Positions 1-6,936 are shown, counted from the stretch's first letter. The stretch: DNA of 8,993 nt from Holosporales bacterium (GCA_003542655.1 DPKF01000075.1:1-8993), one strand, 5' to 3'. The notes: a model not told the origin generated them from the sequence alone. Numbers and translations are program-made.

Positions 1-81
1 CTTGAGCCCATTGCGGGGAAACTCGAACGATGGGGTTCTTAGAGGAGTTTCCCCCGGGTAACTGGGGGACGCTTACTCGAC
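1..81 (+). mobile_element. Group II intron, 3' end (domains V and VI)
   Basis: The sequence folds as the last two domains of a group II intron. Positions 4-38 form domain V: a lower stem opening with GAGC (containing the AGC catalytic triad) pairs with GUUC at 35-38, an AC bulge sits at 27-28, and a GAAA tetraloop at 18-21. Positions about 42-81 form domain VI: GAG pairs with CUC, an A at 75 is left bulged, then come further pairs, a CCCCC/GGGGG stem and a loop. The bulged A is seven nucleotides from the AC at 80-81, matching the usual branch-point distance and the AY rule for a 3' splice site. Domain V is 35 rather than 34 nucleotides, with one extra G in the lower stem and a likely G-A mismatch at 13/26, so some decay is possible. 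The rest of the intron, including any reverse transcriptase, lies outside the window. Confidence 0.8.
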
Positions 82-679
82 TATTAATGACAATGACTTT
101 AGTAGTGAGGATGCATTGTTAAAAATGGCAATCATTCATCATCGCTTTGAAAGCATTCATCCTTTCTATGATGGAAATGGACGGACTGGTCGTATCCTTA
201 ACGTGTTGTACCTAGTAAAAGAAGGACTTTTGGATATTCCTGTATTGTATTTATCGAGATACATTAATCAGTACAAAACTAGATACTATGAGTTGCTGCA
301 AAAAACTTCCGCTGAAAATCAGTGGGAGGAGTATATCCTTTACATGTTAAAAGGTATAGAAGAGACATCCAAGCAAACCATTGAGATAATTCGTGGCATT
401 CGAGATCTGATGAAAAAGCAAAAAGATCTAATGAAATCGACGCTGCCGAAAATCTATAGTCAAGACTTGCTTAACAATATATTTATGCATCCCTATACGC
501 GAGTCAGGGTTTTGAGCCAGGCGTTATCCGTACAAGGACGGACGGCTAAAAAATATTTAGATGAGCTCGAAAGCATAGGGATTCTTGAAAAGAAAGCCCT
601 TAATAAGAAAAGTGCATTATATATTAACATCGACCTCATGAAGTTGTTATCGGGTGTGAATAAAAATAAAGAAATCTAA
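82..679 (+). CDS. Fic-domain protein, 3' exon (C-terminal part)
   Basis: This is the downstream part of a Fic-family gene, whose products transfer AMP or a related group from a nucleotide to a target hydroxyl. The motif HPFYDGNGRTGR (158-193) matches HxFx(D/E)GNGRxxR and keeps the catalytic His, the anion-binding loop and the second Arg. It is preceded by a helix typical of the family (IIHHRFESI). The last third resembles the winged-helix tail common in Fic proteins (about 480-650, RVRVLSQALSVQGRTAKKYLDELE). The frame is open back to 62; residues just before the TTG at 116 (INDNDFSSEDAL) already look like Fic sequence and begin exactly at the intron 3' splice site, with base 82 as a third codon position. 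I therefore treat 82 as an exon boundary, not 116 as a start. The N-terminal half, including any inhibitory helix, lies upstream, so the Fic class and target are unknown. Function depends on intron splicing. Confidence 0.85.
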
Positions 680-710
680 TGGCGAAGAAAAACAAAAATG
701 CGCAAAATCC

Positions 711-764
711 AAAAAAAACGCACACAACCTATTCGGTATGTGCGAGAATAGTGAAAAAACGCAC
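711..764. repeat. Inverted and direct repeat between fic and the next gene
   Basis: CGCACA at 719-724 and TGTGCG at 739-744 form a perfect 6-bp inverted repeat around a 14-base loop. The string AAAAAACGCAC occurs twice (713-723 and 754-764). On the plus strand no T-run follows the hairpin, so it is not a good terminator for fic. On the minus strand the hairpin is followed by a T-run, but no leftward gene ends here. It may be an operator or bidirectional element; function unknown. Confidence 0.4.
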
Positions 765-789
765 GTAGCATTAATAGAAAAATAAACTC

Positions 790-3099
790 ATGAACTTTCA
801 TCAACAGTCTATCCATAAAAATATTATTGTTCAAAATTCACCTAGACCTCCAAGGATAGTATTCTTAGCAGAAGACTCTGAACGATCATCGAAAATATTG
901 GATGACATCTTTAGTTATTCTTATTCAATCTGGGGCGGGCTAAGAACTATTATAGTACCCGTTATTGAGGGAGATATTTCTAAAGAATACCTCGAATGGG
1001 TGCAACTATTTGATCCTGATATAATATACACATATGCAAACTTGAAGGAAGAATTAATCCAACTGTTAACGAAAACAACGACCCCCTTTACATTTAAACA
1101 CCATAGTTACTTGGTACTACAGGATCATGAAGACTATACACCAAACTTTGATGATTTAAGTTTCGTTGACTCGCAATCGCTTATCCCAAATATGATTAGC
1201 ACTCCAAGGGCTACAGAGGTTAACGATAAATTATATTTTGCATGGTCAGATGATATATATCGATCGTCTAATCATCGTTTCTTTTTCGACAATTTCGGGT
1301 TCTTTGATTATAACAAATTGACCCTCATTAAAAAGCAATTTTCTGATCTAGGCATATTGAGACTGTCTGTTTCAAATCAAGAGCCTGCAATCAAACATCA
1401 AAATAAAGACTTAGTATTAAATGAACGTGAATTTTTAGAAAAGCATTTTGAACAATCGGGATTGTTGATTTTTTCACCGGCGTCTTTGTCAGGATATGAC
1501 GAAGATAGCCAACAGTATCTTCGTCATTTAAATTATGATAAACACGAATATATGCATTCAAATTATAATATATTTATTGGAGATAGTTTTGAAGATCGAT
1601 TAAATTTTTGGAATTCAAGGCATAATTATTCTGGATACTATTCGGATCCCTTAGAGCTATCTTTACGTATATCCGCAACACAAATTCAAGATAAGGATTT
1701 TATAAACTCACTAAGAAAGTTCTTGTTAAAGAGAGTCCATAACGTTAGAAATGCTAGGAGCATACAGTTGTTTTCCTATTCACTATCTGAACAAATACTA
1801 ACTGATTTTATTAGTAAATTATGGCCCAAGAATTTTACTCACATAAGTGATAGGCATTCTATTTTGCCAATCATTGGGGGTGAAAGACCATACAGCTCTG
1901 TGCGGCTAAGCCCCTCAAGTGAAACGATTGATAACCCGGGAACAATAACAATTAATCCCCCTAAACATTTTGATCAGCTAAAGAACCTCACATTTTTTAA
2001 AGAAAATTCTGAATGGATTTCTGATATACAATTAGAGCGCCACAATATTTTAAAATCCTATTACTCTCAGAATAAATTCGCTAAGAGGACTAATTACAAG
2101 CAATTGTGGCGGCTCCCAAGGAACAATACAGCGGCAATTCCCTTTTTAGAGCGTGGAATACATAGTCGAATAAACTATAGTGGGAAGATCAGCGCAATAG
2201 CTAATCGAGCTAGCGTCACAGAAACAAATCAGATAGACGTGAGATCTCCAGAAGATATGGAGGTATTTCAATCTGTTTTCAACTGTTATCCTACATTTCC
2301 TCGTAATGACTTACGCTACAAAAAAACTCAAGATATCCCTTGGTATATCAATATTTCTGATAAGGGTAAAATGTTTAATGAAGTGGTTGAGAAATTCGGC
2401 AGTCTATCTTTGGCGCATAGATTTTTAAGTGATACCTTTTGGAGGCGTGTTTTCAGATATTTAGGCGGCTTTGAGTCGGTTAAGCTTTGCGGCGATTTAC
2501 CTTATAATAAATTTCAGAGGTTTGTTAATAATAGAGCCGGGAAATTCCCCTCAAAAAAGAAACAAAAACTTTACAGAGAGGACAGAAAAGACGAGTTAAA
2601 TTATTTAATCCAACAAAATATTTTAGATCAAGATGAACAAAACATTATTACTCTAATAGTAGATACGAAAGATAAATTAAAAAGATGCGTACATGAAGTT
2701 TGGCTTTTAGGGGCATTGCTGAAGTCAGATATAGAGAGTTTCTTTTATTTGCCACAAACGGATATTTTATATGACTTAGAGAAACCTAATAAAAAAAATG
2801 AAATAGATTTCATTAGTGTTTGTAATGGCAAGATGATTATTGGTGAGTCAAAAACTAGGGCGAGCAAATTTGAAAAGTGTCTAATTGAAAAATTGATTAG
2901 TATCGCTATGCACATAAAGGCAGATACTCTTGTCTTGGCATATGAAAAGAATGATAAAAATCTTGTGCAGTTACTTGATTCAATCGAAAGTCGTGGCATA
3001 GACATAAAATTAATACATATATTTAAAACCGAGCATAATAAAATAAGGAAACTTGCTCGAGAGACAACTGATCGCCAGCTATGTACCCTCCTAGTCTAA
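790..3099 (+). CDS. Large unrecognised protein with C-terminal PD-(D/E)xK nuclease-like domain
   Basis: An uninterrupted 769-residue protein that I cannot assign to a named family. The ATG at 790 is the first after an in-frame TAG at 775-777, so the N-terminus is bounded, though the ribosome site is weak. Residues about 22-82 look like an alternating strand/helix fold (RIVFLAED, a WGG at 48-50, IIVPVI, then DPDIIYTY at 75-82). The middle is long with no recognisable motif, but contains a compact, conserved-looking block at about 536-560 (FGSLSLAHRFLSDTF, then WRRVFRYLGG). The C-terminus has a plausible PD-(D/E)xK core: E636 in a helix, D673 in NEIDFI, then E686 and K688 in IIGESK, followed by alpha/beta sequence. 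By analogy with such nucleases it may cut or bind nucleic acid. It lies on the same strand, 110 bases after fic, and is intact among broken neighbours. A defence or mobile-element role is plausible but is inference. Confidence 0.75.
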   Translation: MNFHQQSIHKNIIVQNSPRPPRIVFLAEDSERSSKILDDIFSYSYSIWGGLRTIIVPVIEGDISKEYLEWVQLFDPDIIYTYANLKEELIQLLTKTTTPFTFKHHSYLVLQDHEDYTPNFDDLSFVDSQSLIPNMISTPRATEVNDKLYFAWSDDIYRSSNHRFFFDNFGFFDYNKLTLIKKQFSDLGILRLSVSNQEPAIKHQNKDLVLNEREFLEKHFEQSGLLIFSPASLSGYDEDSQQYLRHLNYDKHEYMHSNYNIFIGDSFEDRLNFWNSRHNYSGYYSDPLELSLRISATQIQDKDFINSLRKFLLKRVHNVRNARSIQLFSYSLSEQILTDFISKLWPKNFTHISDRHSILPIIGGERPYSSVRLSPSSETIDNPGTITINPPKHFDQLKNLTFFKENSEWISDIQLERHNILKSYYSQNKFAKRTNYKQLWRLPRNNTAAIPFLERGIHSRINYSGKISAIANRASVTETNQIDVRSPEDMEVFQSVFNCYPTFPRNDLRYKKTQDIPWYINISDKGKMFNEVVEKFGSLSLAHRFLSDTFWRRVFRYLGGFESVKLCGDLPYNKFQRFVNNRAGKFPSKKKQKLYREDRKDELNYLIQQNILDQDEQNIITLIVDTKDKLKRCVHEVWLLGALLKSDIESFFYLPQTDILYDLEKPNKKNEIDFISVCNGKMIIGESKTRASKFEKCLIEKLISIAMHIKADTLVLAYEKNDKNLVQLLDSIESRGIDIKLIHIFKTEHNKIRKLARETTDRQLCTLLV

Positions 3100-3156
3100 T
3101 AGTGAAGAATAGGCAATAAAACTTTCTTCGTAGAAAAAAGTAAGCTACAACAATTA

Positions 3157-3170
3157 TTAGTTTTAACTAA
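3157..3170. promoter_or_regulatory. Short palindrome upstream of the 3234/3301 promoter
   Basis: TTAGTT and AACTAA form a perfect 6-bp inverted repeat separated by TT. It ends four bases before the proposed -35 box at 3175, a position that would suit a regulator-binding site. Nothing else supports a regulatory role. Just upstream, 3121-3141 can form an AT-rich hairpin after the stop of the preceding gene, but it lacks a following T-run. Confidence 0.3.
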
Positions 3171-3174
3171 ACAC

Positions 3175-3203
3175 TTGAAGCTGTCAAATAATGTCCCTAT
3201 AGT
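3175..3203 (+). promoter_or_regulatory. Sigma-70-like promoter
   Basis: TTGAAG (3175-3180, four of six matches to TTGACA) and TATAGT (3198-3203, five of six to TATAAT) are separated by exactly 17 bases. Transcription would start near 3210, upstream of the AAGGA ribosome site at about 3222-3227 and the ATG at 3234. The spacing makes this one of the better promoter candidates in the window. Confidence 0.5.
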
Positions 3204-3233
3204 AAGAATTACCAAACCTTAAAAGGACATCGC

Positions 3234-3341
3234 ATGAGACATACTTTTCAAATTTTTGCTATTGGACTTTATGTTACAGCAATTTACTATAGGAGCTGCT
3301 ATGCCCCTCTCGGTTTTAAGCCAAGACCCAGATCAAAATAA
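3234..3341 (+). CDS. 35-codon leader ORF, or frameshifted signal-peptide start of the next gene
   Basis: ATG at 3234 has an AAAAGGA ribosome site six bases upstream and lies just behind a promoter. It encodes 35 residues starting MRHTFQIFAIGLYVTA, a short basic start and a hydrophobic stretch like a signal peptide. The frame closes at 3339-3341 and overlaps the main gene in another frame. Two readings fit: it is the original secretory N-terminus of the 3301 gene, separated by a one-base frameshift between about 3256 and 3330; or it is a leader peptide translated ahead of 3301. The strong initiation signals argue it is translated; the choice is open. Confidence 0.4.
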   Translation: MRHTFQIFAIGLYVTAIYYRSCYAPLGFKPRPRSK

Positions 3342-3954
3342 GTGTGCTAAGGGTTATAAATCTGTAATAAGAGCTTTTGAAGGACAAAATTTTACTCCAC
3401 AAAATATAGTGTTAACGCACAAACTCTTTTTCGGTGGTGAGTTGGCAGATATTTATAAACACGCAGGTCTATTACGAGTAGGATTTTCAAATGATGAAAA
3501 TCAACTGGCCCCGATTGGAACAGATTCTTTCAGTGCTCCTGCAAAAAAGCATGCACGTGAACAAATACGTGCTATGCCAACAATCTCACCAGAAGTCCTT
3601 TCCTTAATCAATCTTGATGAAATAATAGATGAACAAAATGAAGTAAAAAAGGTTTCAAGAGACGCGAAAAAGTTTTACAAATGTCTTGCTGAAATATTAC
3701 AAAGCACTTCGCCTAAGTTTGATATTTTAAAAAGAGAATTTAAAGAACAAATGATACCAGCCTTTATCTTTCAACTAAAACCTTGGAATTATGATTCAGA
3801 GATACACTGGTTAGAAGATTTAATTGGAGCGCCAGTAAATCAGGGGTTGTTTGATAAGTTTGAGCAAGAGTTGCACACCAAATATTTAGAGATATCCTTT
3901 TGGTTTGAACGTGTAGCTTCACTTTTGGGGGCGCTGTTGCAAAAATATAAGTGA
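3301..3954 (+). CDS. Unrecognised protein, 3' end truncated by the IS6 element
   Basis: The frame is open from about 3256, but I choose ATG 3301 because AGGAG at 3291-3295 lies five bases before it; earlier in-frame starts (TTG 3256, ATG 3271) have no ribosome site. This gives 217 residues. I do not recognise the family. The N-terminal third is mixed polar and hydrophobic (FTPQNIVLTHKLFFGGELAD), while the rest is rich in Lys, Glu and aromatic residues and probably helical. The last codons run into the IS6 terminal repeat: the final residues GALLQKYK and the TGA at 3952-3954 are read from the IS end, so the native C-terminus is lost. If the upstream hydrophobic frame was once joined, this was an exported protein. 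A faint resemblance to the region before a Fic motif is not enough for assignment, as no Fic motif follows. Confidence 0.6.
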   Translation: MPLSVLSQDPDQNKCAKGYKSVIRAFEGQNFTPQNIVLTHKLFFGGELADIYKHAGLLRVGFSNDENQLAPIGTDSFSAPAKKHAREQIRAMPTISPEVLSLINLDEIIDEQNEVKKVSRDAKKFYKCLAEILQSTSPKFDILKREFKEQMIPAFIFQLKPWNYDSEIHWLEDLIGAPVNQGLFDKFEQELHTKYLEISFWFERVASLLGALLQKYK

Positions 3955-4759
3955 GCTGATAAAAATTGAAAGAAAAGATAGAAAGACAGTTGAATGAGTG
4001 ATTTCAAATGGAGGCATTATCAAGGTGAAATTATATTAGGCTGCGTTCGATGGTATTGTAAATATGGGATTAGCTATCGAGATCTTGAAGAAATGATGCT
4101 TGAGCATGGTGTTAGAGTTGATCATTCAACGTTATATCGATGGGTTCAGAAATATGCTCCTGAAATAGAGAAGCGCTTGCGATGGTACTGGAAACCCTCA
4201 TTAGGATTCAGCTGGAGAGTTGATGAAACCTATGTAAAAGTGAAAGGGAAATGGGCGTATCTCTATCGAGCCCTAGACAAGTTTGGTCACACCATTGATT
4301 TTTATCTGTCATCAACTCGCAACATGATTTCAGCTAAACGGTTCTTGGGCAAAGCCTTTAAGAGTCTCAAAACATGGGCTCATCCGACATCTATCAATAC
4401 AGACAAAGCGCCATCTTATGGAGCTGCGCTTAAACAGCTTAAATCAGAGGGTAAATGCTCGCCTGATATCGAGCATCGTCAGATTAAGTATCTCAATAAC
4501 ATAATAGAATCAGACCACAGAAAATTAAAACGACTGATCAAGCCCACCTTAGGATTTAAGTCAATGAAATCAGCGTATGCTACCCTTAAAGGATTTGAAG
4601 TCATGCGAATGTTTAAGAAAGGACAATTTAACGCTTGGCTGCGTGAAAAGACTGTCGTTGAAGAAGCTCGTCTTATTTATAGAAACTTTAATGTGTTTGT
4701 CGCTTAGGTCTTAACGTTTACCTCCCATCTTATTCTTTATCTTTTTTTGCAACAGTGCC
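3930..4759 (+). mobile_element. IS6-family insertion sequence (about 830 bp)
   Basis: The element is bounded by inverted repeats of the IS26 type: GGCGCTGTTGCAAAAA at the left, and at the right the reverse complement reads GGCACTGTTGCAAAAA, with one mismatch. It contains one intact transposase gene reading rightward. IS6 elements normally create 8-bp target duplications, but the flanks here (CTTTTGGG left, CGCCACAG right) do not match. This suggests an adjacent deletion or inter-copy recombination after insertion. Its left end interrupts the 3301 gene, and its right end lies 186 bases before the DUF4143 gene. Confidence 0.85.
3994..4707 (+). CDS. IS6-family DDE transposase
   Basis: The 237-residue protein matches the usual IS6-family size and is uninterrupted. 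Residues about 25-54 form a helix-turn-helix for DNA binding (ISYRDLEEMMLEHGV and then STLYRWVQKY). The catalytic triad is visible: D77 in RVDETYVK, D137 in NTDKAPSY and E172 in NNIIESDHR. The 34-residue spacing between the second Asp and the Glu is the family hallmark. The K/R residues after E172 (HRKLKRLIKP) are also typical. The ATG at 3994 follows purine-rich GAAAG sequence. It catalyses replicative or cut-and-paste movement of its element and is the only transposase in the window with a full open frame and both ends present. Confidence 0.95.
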   Translation: MSDFKWRHYQGEIILGCVRWYCKYGISYRDLEEMMLEHGVRVDHSTLYRWVQKYAPEIEKRLRWYWKPSLGFSWRVDETYVKVKGKWAYLYRALDKFGHTIDFYLSSTRNMISAKRFLGKAFKSLKTWAHPTSINTDKAPSYGAALKQLKSEGKCSPDIEHRQIKYLNNIIESDHRKLKRLIKPTLGFKSMKSAYATLKGFEVMRMFKKGQFNAWLREKTVVEEARLIYRNFNVFVA

Positions 4760-4764
4760 CGCCA

Positions 4765-4842
4765 CAGAGCTCTTTAAACAAGCCATTATCCTGTCGTTCT
4801 AAATTAGAGTGATAATAAAGGTTATATTAAATGCAGAGCTCT
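4765..4842. repeat. 9-bp direct repeat CAGAGCTCT
   Basis: CAGAGCTCT occurs at 4765-4773 and 4834-4842, 69 bases apart, between the IS6 right end and the DUF4143 promoter. The core AGAGCTCT is itself palindromic. The sequence between is AT-rich with no gene. It might mark an old excised insertion or a paired protein site; chance cannot be excluded. Confidence 0.3.
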
Positions 4843-4844
4843 AG

Positions 4845-4917
4845 TAATCCGGATTATTTACTCTTTTCCGAATCAGTGTTCCGGATAGTTGACAGTATTA
4901 CGGATTAGTAGTATCTT
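4845..4917 (+). promoter_or_regulatory. Promoter with overlapping CGGATTA operator-like repeats
   Basis: TTGACA at 4889-4894 is a perfect -35 box, followed after 17 bases by TATCTT at 4912-4917 (four of six matches to the -10 consensus). Transcription would start near 4924, shortly before the DUF4143 ATG at 4946. Three related sites overlay this region: CGGATTA at 4850-4856, inside the perfect palindrome TAATCCGGATTA (4845-4856); CGGATAG at 4882-4888, touching the -35 box; and CGGATTA at 4901-4907, within the spacer. An inverted relative, TCCGAATC, lies at about 4868-4875. A repressor bound here would block RNA polymerase, so a regulated or self-regulated gene is likely. No regulator gene is present, and the repeats could instead belong to a mobile unit that carries this ATPase. 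Confidence 0.55.
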
Positions 4918-4945
4918 TTACTAAAGTAATTTAACCATCAACATC

Positions 4946-6101
4946 ATGAACTTAAATCAGAGATGCTATCCTTTAGACTTTGTGGAGAGACAAACGGTTA
5001 TCCTATTAGGTCCCAGAAAGACCGGTAAAACAACGCTTTCCAAATAGTCTATATATTGACTTATTGCAATCTGAGCTTTCTCGTAAATACTCTACACATC
5101 CTGAACGATTACGACAAGAGCTCTTACTGATTAAAGAAGAGTTAAAAGCTTTCCCTATTATTATTGATGAGGTTCAACTTGTTCCAGCTTTACTTAATGA
5201 AATTCATTGGTTAATTGAAAATACAAACCTGTACTTTATTTTATGCGGGTCAAGCACACGCAAATTGCGTGCTTCGGGAGTTAATCTGTTAGGTGGACGA
5301 GCATGGACGTTTATGTTTTTTCCTTTTATATATCCAGAACTTCCTACATTTAAACTAGAGCATATTTTGGAGCGCGGCACACTGCCCGCGCATTATCTCT
5401 CTACCTCTGCATATAAGCGACACTTGGAAGCGTACATCCATGACTATTTAACATTAGAAATTCAAAACGAAGGTCTGATTCGTAACCTGCCCGCCTTCCA
5501 ACATTTCTTAGAAGTGGCAGCATTCTCTAGTGGAGAGCTGGTAAATTACGCTAATATTGCACGAGAATCAGGCGTGAGTGAAAAAACAATTAGGGGATAC
5601 TTCGATATCTTAGAAGATAGTCTTGTTGGATATCGATTGTCTCCCTACCCTCATAAAGCAAAACGTGACATCATCTTTAAAGCTCCGAAGTTTTACTTCT
5701 TTGATGTGGGTTTAGCAAAAACGTTAAAATTAAACATGCCTTCATACCAATTGATGGAAAACAAAGGGCAATTGCTAGAATCCTACATATTTCAAGAACT
5801 GAATGCATATCGATTATTGCAAGAAGAAAAAAAATCACTCCATTTCTGGCGCACCACGACTGGGTTGGAAGTTGATTTCATTCTGAACAGCAATGTTGCT
5901 ATAGAAGTAAAGCTAAGTGCCAATATTCATACGTCACATTTAAAAGGGCTTGTAGCCTTTGCAGAAGAACATAACCCTAAAGAAATAATTGTTGTGTGCA
6001 ATGAAGAAACGCCACGACTGATTTCACACAAGGGATTTAATATTAAAGTCTTTAATGTTCAATCATTCCTAGAAAGACTATGGAATCATGAGTTTATATG
6101 A
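4946..6101 (+). pseudogene. AAA+ ATPase, AAA_14/DUF4143 family, frameshifted
   Basis: Two frames together encode one ATPase of about 385 residues, normal for the family. The first (4946-5047, stop TAG) gives MNLNQRCYPLDF and the Walker A motif GPRKTGKT (5009-5032). The second, open from about 5037, continues FPNSLYIDLLQ and runs to the stop at 6099-6101. By typical family spacing about 14 bases are missing just after the P-loop. The second part has Walker B (IIIDEVQ, about 5157-5171), a sensor-like ILCGSSTRKLR, a helical region with a winged-helix-like segment (NIARESGVSEKTIRGYF), and a DUF4143 end with a nuclease-like D (5874-5876) and ExK (5904-5912) in EVDFIL and IEVKLS. The family's role is poorly defined. 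Without the frameshift repaired, the P-loop and the rest are separated, so no working ATPase is expected. A strong promoter precedes it; no clear ribosome site is seen before the ATG. Confidence 0.85.
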
Positions 6102-6188
6102 ACGATTCTCTTAAAAACTAGAAAGCTGAATTGGGGGCATCGTCAACTTAACTTAGAAAGAGAATAAGAAAAGGCTTAGGGCTAGATT

Positions 6189-6225
6189 TTAGATATGAAG
6201 GATCTGAGACGCCGCATTTTCCCAG
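6189..6225 (-). pseudogene. C-terminal tail of IS6-like transposase
   Basis: Read leftward, this encodes WENAASQILHI and a TAA at 6189-6191. The remnant at 7567-7603 encodes the matching tail LDNTAAQMLHI followed by TAA. Changes are mostly in wobble or conservative positions, which supports a shared coding tail. The similarity stops at 6225, exactly where the IS256-type end GGGACTGTCC begins, so the tail was cut off from its gene by that insertion. Confidence 0.6.
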
Positions 6226-6500
6226 GGACTGTCCAAAGATTTGTGGAAATTCTAAAAAGGGCATTAAATTCTATCCTCAAATTTAATCATAAAATGGGAT
6301 AGAGCTTCTCCCCAATTTTGGATCGGCATCGTCCATTTTGCCGTCATGTAATTTAAAGTCAAATAAAAAGATTTGAACACAGACTCCTCATTAGGGAATA
6401 TCCGCTTGTTGTTAGTAATTTTCCGCAAACCACTGTTGACAGATTCAATGGCATTGGTCGTGTAAATCATTTTCCGGATCGTCTTGGGATACATACGTTT
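6225..6500 (-). pseudogene. IS256 (mutator) family transposase, C-terminal fragment
   Basis: Leftward frame from about 6500 to a TAA at 6264-6266. It matches the C-terminal end of IS256-family transposases: YPKTIRKMIYTTNAIES, then SGLRK, an FPNEES segment, KWTMPIQNWG and a final FEDRI. The Glu of NAIES is the third catalytic residue of the DDE triad; the two Asp residues lie in the missing N-terminal three-quarters. After the stop, 6225-6263 looks like the outer end of the element (GGGACTGTCC). The frame continues upstream without a stop into IS6-like sequence, so the two transposases are fused in frame near KQPIKRM. The ATG at 6492-6494 is an internal Met, not a real start. Confidence 0.85.
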
Positions 6501-6504
6501 AATA

Positions 6505-6936
6505 GGCTGTTTATAACTCCTAAGTTTATCCGTGACAATGACTCTTGGACTTGAGTAAGCTTGTAATAACAGGCTTTAAAACCGTATAGCAGATACCTTG
6601 TTTCTGCGTTTCTGTAAGAAAACATCCAGTTCCCATACCCTGTTCATCTACAGCCCGCCACAATATGAACGATTCTCCATTAATCCGAAGACTCATCTCA
6701 TCCAGATGCCACTTATCCGAAATCTTCCTTTCTTGTTTCTGAAGCACATCTTTAAATTGCCTGGAAAACTTTACACACCAATTGCGAATGGTTTCATGGC
6801 TTACTATAATCCCTCGATACGCAAGCTGTTCCTGAACATCTCTAATGCTCAGATTAAACCGATGATACTGCCATATGGCACAACTTATAATAGACGATGG
6901 AAATCGATACCTCTTTGGCTTCTCTGTTAAACTCAT
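6505..6936 (-). pseudogene. IS6-like transposase, N-terminal part, frameshifted
   Basis: I choose the ATG at 6934-6936 (MSLTEKPKRYRFP) because AAGGGA precedes it; an earlier ATG at 6958-6960 lacks support. Visible are a helix-turn-helix region (LSIRDVQEQLAYRGI, then SHETIRNWCVKF) and the first catalytic Asp in KWHLDEM. After AVDEQG the family sequence moves to another frame (ELDVFLQKRRNK, then AIRF), which meets a TAA in CGGTTTTAAAGC. Beyond it the same frame gives AYSSPRVIVTDKLRSY with the second catalytic Asp. So there is at least one frameshift and one stop or small deletion before the IS256 fusion. The uncorrected frame ends at 6526. It belongs to a different IS6 branch from the intact element at 3930. 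Confidence 0.8.

Noticed and set aside
719..744. Hairpin as a terminator for fic
   Set aside because: On the plus strand no T-run follows the stem; the A-run lies before it.
2745..3005. 86-codon minus-strand ORF
   Set aside because: It lies antisense inside the nuclease-like domain, has no recognisable product and is explained as a shadow of the real frame.
3361..3500. Weak Fic-like look of the 3301 gene product (THKLFFGGE region)
   Set aside because: No HxFx(D/E)GNGR motif follows and the rest does not fit, so it is too weak to assign a family.
6598..6930. 110-codon plus-strand ORF
   Set aside because: It is antisense to the IS6-like transposase, which has clear family motifs.
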